Origin: Leuctra nigra
Taxonomy: Eukaryota > Arthropoda > Insecta > Plecoptera > Leuctridae
Reading direction: 5' to 3'
Length of the DNA: 64,000 nt
Assembly (NCBI GenBank): GCA_934045905.1
Contig: OW203762.1
Span: 16,462,345-16,526,344 of the forward strand
Below, one piece after another: positions 9,878 through 21,820 of this stretch (position 1 is the stretch's first letter; each line of letters begins with the position of its first letter). The position numbers and the translations under genes are program-made. The notes beneath the pieces were generated by a model. That model was not told where the DNA came from, made no database searches, and saw nothing but the letters and a program-made list of their open reading frames with translations.

Positions 9878-11144
9878 CTAGTGGAGCGGTCGCTCCACCC
9901 AGCCAAGTCGTACTATACACTCACACTCACTCAACATACCGTAAATGCCTAATAAACTGAGGAGCAGACCAAACACTTTTACTGTAAGCAACAACATGGC
10001 ATTTTCGGCCTACTGGATCTCAAAATTGGGAAATCTCACACGAGCTATGGCCCACCTGACAACATATACCAAATTTGGGAACAATACGTTATGCCGTTTG
10101 GGTGCTAGAGGGCCGTGAAAACAGTGAAATTACACCCCTTTTAAAAGCTATCTGATGATGATGATGATTCAGATATCAGGAAACGTTGCTATCACTGCCA
10201 CAGCCTAAACGGCTGAACCGATCGATATGAAAATTTTACCACATGTGCACTTTTGGCGTCTAATGATACCTTTGTTCTTATAAATTTTTTGTGCCGCCAT
10301 TTTTAAACCGGAAGTGACGTCATATATCAAAAACGGCTGGACCGATTAGAACGAAATTAGCGCCATTCGATTTAGAAGGTCATCTATAAGGAATACCAAT
10401 AGTGAAAGAAGAAATGTTCTATAACCTAAACCGGAAATGACGTCATAAAAATTACAAATCTGACTAAAATCATCTCTTATATCAATAACTACATATTCAG
10501 AAGGCTTATAATGTTACATAACATTAATAGATACAAATTTTAGGTGGCAGTGATGTCAACCGCCATTTTGAAAACCGGAAGTGATGCCGTAACTCGAGAA
10601 CGGCTGGACCGATTGGAACGAAACTTTTGCTATACTTTGTAACATATTATTTATAGCATTAACACAGTAACAAGCACAACTTTTCTTAGCAACCAAATCA
10701 CAAAATCTTATTTTTTAAAAGAATTATAATCTTTGGTGCCACAATATGCTACAAGTTGTAATAATAAACTGAAAAAAGGAGTGATATCCCCATAAAAAAC
10801 ACTCCGTGTAAAAATACCAGCCAAGTCTCTTCAATAAAAAAAAAATAGAAGAAATCTAAAAATTCAGCACTGAAAAGTAGTGATATCAAAAAATTGGCCA
10901 AGTCAAAACTTTTCAAAAAATACTTGGCGCATCGTTTTTTTAGGACATGTGTAGATGAGTACATTTCATTTCCTGCCTACTTCTATACTATTTATATGAA
11001 CGATGCGCCAAGTATTTTTTGAAAAGTTTTGACTTGGCCAATTTTTTGATATCACTACTTTTCAGTGCTGAATTTTTAGATTTCTTCTATTTTTTTTTAT
11101 TGAAGAGACTTGGCTGGTATTTTTACACGGAGTGTTTTTTATGG
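9878..11144 (-). mobile_element. Foldback-plus-body element, copy 1 (inverted relative to copy 2)
   Basis: One end is a hairpin, GTGGAGCGGTCGCTCCAC (9881-9898), flush with CTAG (9878-9881). The other is a foldback with arms 10790-10934 and 11000-11144. Between them is a body with three modules containing CCGGAARTGACGTCA-like words (10307-10322, 10430-10445, diverged near 10575) and ACGGCTGGACCGATT. The same parts in the same order occur at 24653-26990 on the other strand. No transposase is encoded. The hairpin plus CTAG is reminiscent of Helitron 3' ends, but the spacing is unusual and the class is unresolved. Confidence 0.75.
10790..11144. repeat. Foldback module of copy 1 (145-bp arms, 65-bp spacer)
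   Basis: The arms 10790-10934 and 11000-11144 are near-perfect inverted repeats that start CCATAAAAAACACTCCG and end at GCGCATCG. Each arm carries GCCAAGTC twice in either orientation. Copy-specific variants (TCTTCAATAAA, AAAATTGGCCAAG) are present in both arms of this copy and absent from copy 2. Confidence 0.95.
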
Positions 11145-11149
11145 TCTCT

Positions 11150-11414
11150 TTTACAGCACATTTTCAGCAAGAATTTACATACTTGTTGCCATTTTAAGAT
11201 TTTTTATTTAGCTCTCAAAAGAGATTTATCGAAAAGTACCAAACTCACGACATATGGATCAGTTATTCAATTATTTCCAAGTGATGGAAATTGGAAAGTT
11301 ATAATGAAAATCCGAAATAATGTGGCTTCTTTGCTTGAGTGGACCATGTTTGGATGGAGATGTTGCACGCATCGGTGCTCGCTCATCAACGCGTTACACC
11401 GAACGTTTTCAAAG
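11150..11414 (+). mobile_element. Helitron-like element copy D, 3' part
   Basis: It ends GTGCTCGCTCATCAACGCG, then ACACCGAACG and TTTTCAAAG before T. The upstream phrase GAGTGGACCATGTTTGGATG parallels GAGTGGATCGTGTTTGGATA in copy B, so B and D share a subfamily. It directly follows the foldback. A 178-codon frame (11019-11555) crosses the junction and is an artefact. Confidence 0.7.
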
Positions 11415-11595
11415 TTACGATACAGAATATACCGCCTTGAATCTAATAAAACACCCCTGTTGTTTCACGTGAGATCTTCTCACCGCATGATATTGCATAA
11501 TTTTTACACAGCGATGAGGAGATATCACATAGCAGTGCTCGCTGATGCATTTTAATTCGACAAACCCCAATGTGCGGAGAATTATATAAACACAC

Positions 11596-11853
11596 TCCAA
11601 TAGAGACGGCGCCAGGGGTGGGCGCAGGTGGGCGCGAGCCCACCCAAATCAGAGTTGGGTAAGTTATTATTATTATTATTATTAAGTCTATATTCTCAAC
11701 AGAGCCAGGCTCCACTAGTGAAAATGTAATATAGAGAAGGGAGGAGAGGAAACCCGGTACCGGCATGTGATACCAAGGGGACCAAAGGCTTAACGTCCCT
11801 TCCGAAGGACGGTGTAACATTCACAGCACAGGCCTCCACAACCCGCGCCGTCG
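11596..11853. repeat. Unclassified interspersed repeat with (TTA)n, broken by the gap
   Basis: It starts with GC-rich text (GGCGCCAGGGGTGGGCGC), has a TTA microsatellite at about 11664-11685, then a segment with AAGGCTTAACGTCCCTTCCG and AAGGACGGTG. The wording CTTAACGTC recalls the SINE 3' region at 39697-39976, but I cannot align it fully. It runs into the N gap. Confidence 0.35.
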
Positions 11854-12053
11854 NNNNNNNNNNNNNNNNNNNNNNNNNNNNNNNNNNNNNNNNNNNNNNN
11901 NNNNNNNNNNNNNNNNNNNNNNNNNNNNNNNNNNNNNNNNNNNNNNNNNNNNNNNNNNNNNNNNNNNNNNNNNNNNNNNNNNNNNNNNNNNNNNNNNNNN
12001 NNNNNNNNNNNNNNNNNNNNNNNNNNNNNNNNNNNNNNNNNNNNNNNNNNNNN
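11854..12053. other. Assembly gap (200 N)
   Basis: Exactly 200 N. Its position between an interspersed repeat and a CAGA microsatellite suggests that repeats caused the break, and the true size may differ. Confidence 1.
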
Positions 12054-12145
12054 CAGTTAATTCAACAACTGAATCAGGGTCCGGGACCCGTCATGTAAAA
12101 CATGACCAATGCGCGCCAGTGGATGCGCGCGACGGCGTTCCCCAC

Positions 12146-12335
<190 letters not shown>

Positions 12336-15300
12336 CAGAACTGGGTAAGCATAATCCGTCAACATCCAAAGTGATAACTACCTGAACGGGACTGCTTCAT
12401 TCTGTATTACATATAAATCCCATGCGCTTTTCCCAGTCGAGTGTTTTTGTAGATCCATCTTCTCTAAGTCCATAGATACACAATAATCTGTTCCTGTTGA
12501 CAAGGATCAATAACAGTGTATTGTATGAAGAGATAATACTTCTGTCCCAGTTGCATAGTGCATGTTTCATCGGAGAGACAGGGACATGCTGCAGTGTCGA
12601 GTTTCACTTGACTCGTTCTGACAGCAAACATGACTGCTATTTGTATTGATAAAACTAGAATAAACGTTGACAATTGTTTATTTGTGAAACTATTGCAACT
12701 ACGAATAGGCGGGATGTGGAATTAGGTATGTGGACGTAAGCATGTAATTCCAAATGGAATATTTATGAAACACGCCAGATTTATGTTTTGTTTTGGATTA
12801 TTTCTACATTTTACCCTATTACGTCCATGTTTTGTCTGATATGAGTATTTTTAGGAAATTATATGGCATTATTAATCGGAAAAAATGTTATTTTATTAAC
12901 CACGTGCGGTCCTAATATTGAAATAAAAAATGTGTTAATTTCTAACCTTATGCATTTGTAGAGTATTTCTAGCAGGGAAGGGGGAAGCAAGATCGAGTCG
13001 GTGGAGATTATAACTAATTTGAAAATTTAGTAATTAGCGATTCACTAATGATTGTTGCTAATCACTTAGATTTCTAATTATCACCACTGAGTGTTATTCA
13101 CTAACTACACGTGCCTACCTACAAACCTTTTAAATCTTACTAGGTATAGAATTTACACTGCATTAATTGTCTCAAAACCAACTTGAAAAAAGTATCTAAA
13201 AAATGATTCAATATTTTGCGTTCAAATCACAAGTCAAGAAGTTATTAAATCTTAATCCCAGCTTGATACGCAGCAGAACGGATCTTGCGACTAAATTATC
13301 TCCTTCCTAGCTCACTCTTACTTGAGCTGAACATTGTGCAGGAAATTACCCTTCTTTCGAAACTAGCTGATTTCCGTCGGAGGAAATTACGCGAATCTTG
13401 TTTAAGAAATAAGTAAACAATATTATATCAGTTTTGAGCGACTGCAGAACTGCGATATTGTTTCGTGTTTCTTGTTATTTGACATCTGCATGTTTGTTAA
13501 AGTTCATTATTACAATGCGACGATTTTACAAATGACAACTGAAGTTATTATATTTCAGACAAATATGAAGCAACTGTCATGATTGTGCCAGCTTATTATG
13601 CATATATATTTCATTCCTGCAGTTCATTCATGTTCATCAAGTAACCATTGTCGCATTTTGAATGCAATTTCGTCAACGTCCGGAAGTAAGAATTACCTTT
13701 TTATGAAATTTTGAACCACATTTTTTATTTATAATTGAAATCAGAATAATATCAGATAAAATGTAACCCGATTGTGTTTACAAATCTGCGGCATGAAAAA
13801 GATTTTTAAAATAAATATACTGTTATGTTAAATGCTTTGTTTATTTTGTACCTACTGGGTTATTGAATTTTTTTATTGTGTAATTTTTATTGTATAACAC
13901 CTATTATCCAAATGTAGAAAATGTTCCCTTTGGTTGAAATGCAAAATTATATTAAAAACAGAGTAGGGCATTGTCCAAATGAACACACTCCGTATCAAAT
14001 TTAAAAGACTCCTAACATTTTTACCTATATTTACGATTACAATCATAGAGGTCGTTAACACGTTAAATATTCAAACACTATTAAAAATTCCTCCCAATTG
14101 TAAATGCAAACAGTTTCCCCTCCTACACCCACAACATACCAACTTATCATCAGAAAGCGTATTCTGAAATTCAGAAAACCATTAGCGGAACACTTAAACT
14201 AATTACTGAGGAAATGTCAACTAGTGAATAACGTAATCACATTCTGTCAGATTGTCGAATTGTCCTTCTAGTGTGTTGTCAGATCGTCTTCGCCCAGGTA
14301 GCTTTAGAGTCGACCAAGGTGTGACGATAAACAGACCCCTCCGAGGTAATGGAGCCAGATTAAGCTGGTTATAAGACGTGTGAGATTATTTAAATTTAAA
14401 GCTTAATAGAAACATTATGTGCGATGGAGTGTCATGTTTTGCCTTTAGCTCTGCTAAGAAACTGGATTAGTAATGTTATAAAATTTAAATAACATAATCA
14501 TTTTAGGGTGTTTCCATTGCTAACGTGAAATAACCTGTTCATGCATATAAAAAATAAAATATTTGCAGTGTTGCATATAATATCGTGAACAAAATAATAC
14601 CAATTAAAACGTTGTGTGGTTGAATAGCACGTTTCTTCTATTTACTTGAAGCAGCGTACGTCCTTCATAACAAAAAGTTTTAGATGAATGCAATTTTAAT
14701 TGGAAAGGCCCTACAAAGTAATTAGGTACATGGACATTTGAACGTGAATGTAATTACACGTTATTTAATTCGAAACAATATATTAATAATTGAGATGACA
14801 AATATTTCGTTTGTTCTCCCAGTTTGCATAAAGAGTATTACAAATTGATGATCTTTGAAATTAACGTATAATCTAGCCACTCTCTCAAATTTATTTTGGA
14901 ACAAAATAAATTCAAATACCAACTTTAAAAGTAATAAAGTAAAAAGTAACGCTAAGTTTTATCTGCACTTTGGCTCGCTTTAAACATAGATAATATCAAC
15001 TTCTTCTAAATGAAATCCCTCAACGAATTCACTTCAGAAGACTTCTTATAGTTACATTTTGAACGAACATTCGATCTTCGAAATCCTATTTGAATACAGT
15101 TCTCCAGGGATCGCCTTACATAGACAGAAAGTTAGTTTTGTCCCAAGCAAACTGATGGAAACTGCAGCAGCAGAGTTAATAAGAAGACTCTAGGAAAACT
15201 ACAGTATAAAATGACTTTCCTCCTTGCAAACGAGTTGAGAACGTATGCCAAGGGTTTCTGTCTACTGTCATAACCATCAGGAACTGGCTGCGTAGTAATC

Positions 15301-15427
15301 GCCGTCCGGGGACATAAAGTCATAAACTTGTTCACATCTCCTTGCGCCTCCGCTTAGAGTTTGGTACCCTGACACGGAGAGCCCTCTGGACCACTCGATC
15401 ACGTGTCTGATGATAAGGTTATATAAA
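12336..15427. other. Anonymous AT-rich DNA
   Basis: No gene is supported. A minus-strand open stretch at 12464-12724 encodes a cysteine-containing peptide that is discussed as a weak exon candidate. Otherwise I see only AT-rich sequence without recognisable domains, tRNAs or repeats. Confidence 0.35.
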
Positions 15428-15428
15428 A

Positions 15429-15573
15429 TATTCACGTCTCTAAAGAACAAAAAAATCATGTCAGGCGGGAGTTATGTTTTATAATGACTCGGGTCTCTAA
15501 TAGTCAGTGTTTATTTTAACCTCAAATTTCAACCGAAAATTTATCATTTTTGTTTAAAAGTGTGCGTTGAGCT
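15429..15573 (+). repeat. Diverged direct repeat, left copy
   Basis: Matches 16576-16717 in the same orientation: CACGTCTC(T)AAAGAACAAAA, then CTAATAGTCAGTGTTTAT, against AACGTCTCAGAAGAACAAAA and GTAATAGTCTGTGTTTAT. The pair flanks the foldback at 15801-16456. Confidence 0.65.
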
Positions 15574-15800
15574 ACTTACTACATGTATGTACTACATACA
15601 ATGATCGCTGACTATACATAGCTGAGCTGTATGTTTACTAAAAATATGGACACATCTGTACCTCAGAAGTAGAATGCCCGAAGTCCATATTCATGATGCG
15701 TTGCACACTTTTGGAATCATGTAATCAAGTTAGATCAATTGCAGTTTGACTGAAGTCAACAATACAAATTAATTTATAATGACACTAATCGAGCATAAAA

Positions 15801-16456
15801 ACACTTGTACTAATTAAAAACCATATAAAATGGACCGAGATATTTCGCCGACAAGTCGGTCGGTTTTCTCAGGCTAGACTGACAAGACAACACCAAAACA
15901 AAACAAAACAAACATAACTACTAGCTTAAAATGACCCCTACTGAGCAACCGGTGAACTTGTCATAACCCCCTTTCATCCCGCGTATGAGCAAATCTCGCA
16001 CAACCGGCCGCACAATACTGCGCCATGAGTAATCGATACAAAAGCTCGGGGGGTTAATAATGTTTTCATTATACACAAAATAAAGGCAGCATCAACAAAT
16101 GTCTTCATCTGTGGCAGCTGATCATGCACGGTTGGACATGCATAATTTTAATTAGGATTACATTATAAAGAAAACAATGTGAGAAAAATAAATTTTGTTG
16201 TAGCTGCTTTTACTTTGTGAACGTTATCAGCAAACCGAGTTAGTTTTTCGATGACTCATGGCACAGTATTGTGCGGCCGGTTGTTTAAAGGTTTTTTTGA
16301 CAAGTTCACCGGTTGCTCAGAAGGGCTAGTAGTTAGGTTTGTTTTGTTTTGTTTTGTTTTGGTGTTGTCTTGTCAGTCTCGCCTGAGGAAACCGACCGAT
16401 CGCGTCGGCGAAATATCTCGGTCTATTTTATATGGCTTTTAATTAATACCAGTGTT
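15801..16456. mobile_element. Foldback / long-TIR MITE-like element
   Basis: The arms (about 15801-16036 and 16249-16456) are inverted repeats. They share TAATTAAAAACCATATAAAA, CCGAGATATTTCGCCGAC, an (AAAAC)n stretch, GAGCAACCGGTGAACTTGTC and AACCGGCCGCACAATACTG. The right arm has short deletions relative to the left. The roughly 210-bp centre is unique. No TSD could be assigned with confidence, and there is no ORF of note. Confidence 0.85.
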
Positions 16457-16575
16457 TTAGCCTATAAATTAGAGTACATTTTACCGTATTCCTGATATCG
16501 ATCTTCTCGTTTTATAAATTGCAGTTATATTGAAGTGAAACGAACTTCAGGCCTTCTACCTCTGAAGTTAAAAAT

Positions 16576-16717
16576 ATATTAACGTCTCAGAAGAACAAAA
16601 TGCATGTGAGGCGGCCGTTGTTTTCTAATGACTCCCAAGTCTGTAATAGTCTGTGTTTATGTTAACCTAAAGTTTCCTCGGAAAATGACTCGTTTTAGCT
16701 AAAAAGTGTTCTCGGAG
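16576..16717 (+). repeat. Diverged direct repeat, right copy
   Basis: Partner of 15429-15573. Both contain an AATGACTC word and a conserved AGTCTGTGTTTATRTTAACCT-type segment. Divergence is substantial, so the duplication is old. Confidence 0.65.
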
Positions 16718-17879
16718 CCGCCGCCTATAAAGTTGTGTGAATGATTGAAACCGACTGAGAGCGTTCCAAGAAGGTGAATAATAGATTCGGTACTTCGAGT
16801 TCCAGGTTTTACATCGGAATCACCGTTTAGTAGCGATGACGGGGTTGACAGGTTATTTAATTGAAATCAAGATTAATAAAATAGTTTCGAGTTCTGTTGA
16901 GTTACGAACGTTCACGAACGTTTACTTAGCAATTACCATTAGTTATTTAATGATACATTCTAATCGTTAAGGGATAAGGATGTAATTAATGTTTGAAAGG
17001 GAATGCTGAAGACTGCGGAAGACTAACAAGCAAATCTATCATTAGACGAAGTTTTATTATTTATTCTTCTGTGAAAATGTAATAGCAAAAAATAATAATT
17101 GTAATAACTAGGCCAGCATGACCTTCAGCGGTTTTTGAACCACTTATTTTTTGATGCTACAGTTCGGAGCCGGTATTACATGATGAGTTTTGTGAATAAT
17201 TTGACCTTGAATCATCACTTAGGTCTCAGGAATATCTAATCAAGGCAATCTATTTTTTGTATCTTAATAATATTCACGATTGATTTTTAATATCCTGGAT
17301 TTTTTAAAAGTATTTTTCTAGAATAATTTACATGAATAATACGGAAATTTGAGTCTATAGTCTACAATAATACAAACACATAATAAATTAATAATTACAA
17401 CCTATAAATAACATAATGTATTATAAATAATAACTAATTGTAAATTGCATCATATCCGCTCAGATATTTACCACCGTTCCACTCAATCCACTCAATCGTA
17501 TTTAAATAAACCTACTAATGCTGCGCAACTATTGACATCGCACTGACATCACTTGATAGTGGCAACATATTCCAGTCATTGACTTCACTTTTGTCAATTA
17601 AACCCTCTGCTAAATCTGTATTGTAAGAAAGAGTAGCGTCGTTCTATGACTCAACTTGTAAGTCAAGTTCTCAGTCATATGATCTTTACCTGTCATGATA
17701 CCTGAAAAACATGCTTTTCATCTCTTGAATTGCTACTATCCAGTGCATAGCTGCGATGCTTTTCTGGCCTTATTTATTTTTAAGTGAACGTAATACTTTC
17801 TCTGTTTGTTTGCGTTTGTGTTTAGGCCGTTCAACCCTTGAATATTAAATACATTCAACCAAACGATCTGAAATTCTAT
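16718..17879. other. Anonymous AT-rich DNA
   Basis: No supported gene or RNA. AT-rich with many short A or T runs. Confidence 0.3.
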
Positions 17880-18354
17880 AAACATCCTAATGTTATAAGA
17901 GAGGTCACAGGTATAGTTTTTGAATTGAACGAGATACATATATTGGTTGAATACTAAAAATGGAACCGTTTGACCGATCAACTGCAAATTTTTTATGGAC
18001 GCTTAATTTGAAAGAATAAAATCCACTCAAAAGGATGGAAAGTGCACCAAAGTGCACCATAATCGTATCATTTTTGAGTGGATTTAACTCATTAATGAGC
18101 GATTTCCACTCAATCATATTTAGAGTGTGGTCATTGAGACCAACATATTAAGTGTTTTTGACAATATTCGGACAAATATGTCAAGAACTTAAGAGTAATT
18201 GACATTTTATGATTGTTTTTAAATAATATTTGCAATTTTATTCAACCTTTGACGCCTATTATCTTCCTCATTTCCAAGGTCTATTACAGAGCACAACTCT
18301 CATGCAATACTAATGCTCGCTTATCAACGTATCACACAGAGCGTTTTTCTATAG
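17880..18354 (+). mobile_element. Helitron-like element copy E, 3' part
   Basis: Family body words are AATGGAACCGTTTGACCGAT, GGTCATTGAGACCAACATAT and GTTTTTGACAATATTCGGAC. The decayed 3' end is GCTCGCTTATCAACG, then CACACAGAGCG and TTTTTCTATAG. An internal stretch (about 17990-18065) is unlike other copies and may be a small insertion. Confidence 0.6.
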
Positions 18355-19860
18355 TGTAGGCATAGACATTTGTGTAGGAAACATTATTTATTGTAAGATA
18401 ATATGGACATGTTCTATGACTCGTAAGCCTAGATTTCTCAGTCATCCGATCACCTGTCACAACTCCTGAAAACCTTCACTTGTAATCATTTGAACTGCAA
18501 CTAACCAAATGCATATCTGCGGTTTGATAAACATCCACAAGACGCTAACTGAGTTAGAGCTGGGACCGCAACTAATGCAATCGGACGGTTTCGCGCTGGG
18601 GTTGACCCGAAGCGAAATGACAGCTCCCAAGCGACTTTGAACGTTTACACCGTTCTGCGTCATTGCTATTGATTCAAGGTATGTAACGCGACGCCCGACG
18701 CAATCCACTCGCACTCCAAATATTTCACGCAGTCAGTAGGCGGCACTCAAAGGTAAACATTGGAGAGAAGTTTTCTGAAATATTGTTATTACTTTCGACC
18801 AATTCAAATGATGGAAAATTTGAATAATATTTTATTTTGTTAATTTTTTCGTCTACCTTAGTCTATCTTTAACACCTAAATGCGTTGTGCCCATACCTCG
18901 ATATGAAGTTAAAATGTCCCGATTTGTTCAGCTTCGGTCGATGTTTATGTTCCAAGATCGATTAAAAACTTAGTCAAGGTTGTGATATTGATTATAAGTA
19001 TAACTCGTTTGATCCTTCTAATATAATATTTAAAATGAAATATGTATTAGGAAATATGATATTGACAGGTCACAGAACATTTAATTTTTGTAACAAATTC
19101 GTGAGAGACATAATATTTGTCATGTGAACGAATAGTAAATAATGTGTCAATGTCGAATCTAATTATTACAATTGAATATGATTAGTGGAACATTTATTTG
19201 GCTTTTGCCACAGGACACAAATGTAAAAAAAAAAAAATATATTTAACTTCGAAGACGATTGCTTTCACGCAAGCGAGTGCACAAGTCAAGAACCTCAGAG
19301 CAATTGAAGAACAACAAATGTGAAGAACATCTTTTCTAACCGATTTCATCAATGTGTTAGTAGTAAACGTAAGGTTTCACTCTTTAGTTATGCTTAGGAC
19401 AACTTTATTTTCAGCCAATTAGAGGATTACGAATAAACTTACATTGCAATAATGGAATTGATGTTTACTCATGTGCCAAATTTCACTGATCAAGGAATTG
19501 TCTGATCTGTATAACGCGATCAACTGGAAGAAAAAAAAATAAACAAGAAATACGAGTTCCAAATGGTGTATAACAAGTTACGTTTAATAACACGCAATTT
19601 ATGAAGATAGTTATTAAATTTAAATGCATCCAAAGTGGCAGTGTCCTTCAAGACTTCTTAAACTAATTTTTTAAACGCTAGTACACGCGTTAAGTAATAA
19701 TTGTTCAAGCAAAATAATTCCACTGGAATACTTACTGAGCTAATGTCCATTTAAATACATTATTTAAAAACAATCCACAAAATTATTTCGATTACCATCA
19801 CACAAATCTATCCTGAGGTGATTCCACGCGTTAGTGTTTTTAAAAAGAATTGCATAGAAA
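18355..19860. other. Anonymous DNA with a small CpG-rich patch
   Basis: 18540-18720 has more GC and CpG than its flanks and stays open on the minus strand (18457-18714, no ATG start). It also has a consensus donor on plus (CAAGGTATGT near 18673) and a TCAGT word near 18733. These signals do not agree on one gene model. The rest is AT-rich with no features. Confidence 0.3.
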
Positions 19861-20760
19861 TGGGCGCCAGGGGGGGGGGAGGGGGCCAGGGGGGCCCTTG
19901 CCCCAACCCCTGGATATCACGAAAAAAAGTATTGTGGTGTTTTAAACGTACAAAAAATTGAATTCAAAGTGTCAAAAAATGCCCTGCAGGGCAAAGAGAA
20001 GGCATGCCAACATACCAACATACCAAGGTGAAAATGTTTTAAGAAGTTGTTTTTGTCAACAAAATACAGCTCAAAATGTCCCAAAATTAATTTCAAAGTG
20101 TCAAAAAAAACGAGGGTGTGGGACCGCCCCCGAACGCACTTCCCCCCCCCCCCCTTCCTTAAGGGGGGATGCCTGAAATGTCGTCTCGTAAAGATATCAG
20201 AATTAATATGCTTAATTAATAGATAATTTCCTTGTGCATCATATAAACGCAAGAAAAAGTGGTCAAGCTGAACTAATTTCGAAGATATATCACTTTATAA
20301 ATTTGAGTTAGCCCTATCTTTAACATGGCATGTTGAAAAAACGCGGTAATTTTCCTAGTAAATTTAAGATTTTAACTATTTGCCGCGTATAGATTTTTTC
20401 CAAAAACTAATACTATGTGCATTAGGCATTAAGGTATTTATTAAGATTTTTATACTAACACCTACCTGTGCGTTTTTAAAAGTTAGAAACCAAAATCTAA
20501 ATAATTTTGCTATACCTCCTGTGTTAAAATATCCTCATATTCTGGAGACATCAAATTGAAACCTCAATATAAGTCGAGAGTTGCAAGTTACAGGACATTT
20601 GATGAATCTTTTACATTAAAATATAGTTGAATTGTTGAAAAAATTAATAAAAATTGTCAATTTCAACAATTTTTTTTTCGGAGATCTCAACTTGGAGATC
20701 CCTCCTTAACCCTTAGAAAAGTGTTTTCCTTGCTTTGCCCCCCCCCCCCCCCCCCCTTAA
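19861..20760. mobile_element. Possible interspersed element bounded by G and C runs
   Basis: It opens with GGGCGCCAGGGGGGGGGG and GGGGGCCAGGGGGGCCC, contains a C-run near 20140 followed by TTAAGGGGGG, and closes with a run of about 20 C (20738-20757). The interior is AT-rich. Ends, TIRs and TSDs are not defined. The 111-codon minus frame (19917-20252) has no recognised domain. Confidence 0.3.
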
Positions 20761-21820
20761 CTAAAATCCTGTCGGCTGAAAAGTTACATTTTATCCCAAC
20801 ACCGCTACTGTGAGGTATTCATGTGCCAACCGACTGTGAATATCCCGCCAAGTGTAGCAAACGAATTAGTGTCAAACTATGTCAATATTTAATGGTCCAG
20901 TTAAGTAAATAATGGATTAATGCAATTTAAATTTAGAGGGGGATGTTCATGATAAACGGTTCAAATTTCAGGGCTAACAGGGTTATGCCTCATATTCGTA
21001 TGGAGGGATCAGTTTTATGATTTATTACTTTTATATTGTGTACCTTCAGAGTTAGCTTTACAAAATGAACTTGCTTATTTTCTGAAAACTTTTAGAACGA
21101 TATATTTGGTTTTGGTTTTGCAATAATTACTTTCAAAATATAGTGTGACAATCATTTAAAATAACTATTGGTTGACCTTGATCCATTAATAATCTGAACA
21201 TATTACATGTTTTTGCTTTAAAGAAAGAAGAGTAAACCAAAGCGTGAGCGACGTATTATTATTTTAAAACTGTCTTCGAAGTTGAGAATGTTTGTATTGT
21301 AATTTTTAATAAAGTAGAGATAAAATTACCAGCATTAAGTATTATGACTACAATAATCTCCTATAGCTTTTGTGTGTGCTTGAAAATGTGTGGTTCCTAA
21401 ATGTGGCAAAACAAAATGTTTAGAAAATATTAATTACACATGTGAACCATAATAGTCTCGATCCACTTACAATAACCGAAGTTTAGTACCATATTAATAT
21501 TATTTTATTACTCTACACGAACCTACCACCAAATCTCCTGCAATTGAATCCAGTAATTTCGTGCACGCCACACCACTGTAATTCCCCTCCACGAGCCTCT
21601 AGTTTTTCAATGATGTTTCTCCCTCCCGTGACGGAGGGGTAGCAGATCGAGCCTGACATTTAGTATCTTGATCACGTGCTTTGCAGCTAGCCGTGAAGTG
21701 GAAGTAGGTGAGACGCCATTGGCTCGATAAGTTCCATGTGATCTTGCACACGGTCTATGTGTCCACGGCACATAGAATACATTTGTCTAGTTGTAGAGAT
21801 GAGTGAAAGTCGTGGAGAAG
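20761..21820. other. Anonymous AT-rich DNA
   Basis: No supported gene, RNA or repeat. Confidence 0.3.

Noticed and set aside
11019..11555. 178-codon plus-strand frame, the longest in the window
   Set aside because: It crosses the junction between a foldback arm and a Helitron-like fragment and has no domain; the foldback also makes a mirror frame on minus.
19917..20252. 111-codon minus frame with a cysteine- and lysine-rich plus-strand shadow
   Set aside because: It lies in a G/C-run-bounded repeat and has no recognised domain; a decayed transposon protein cannot be shown.
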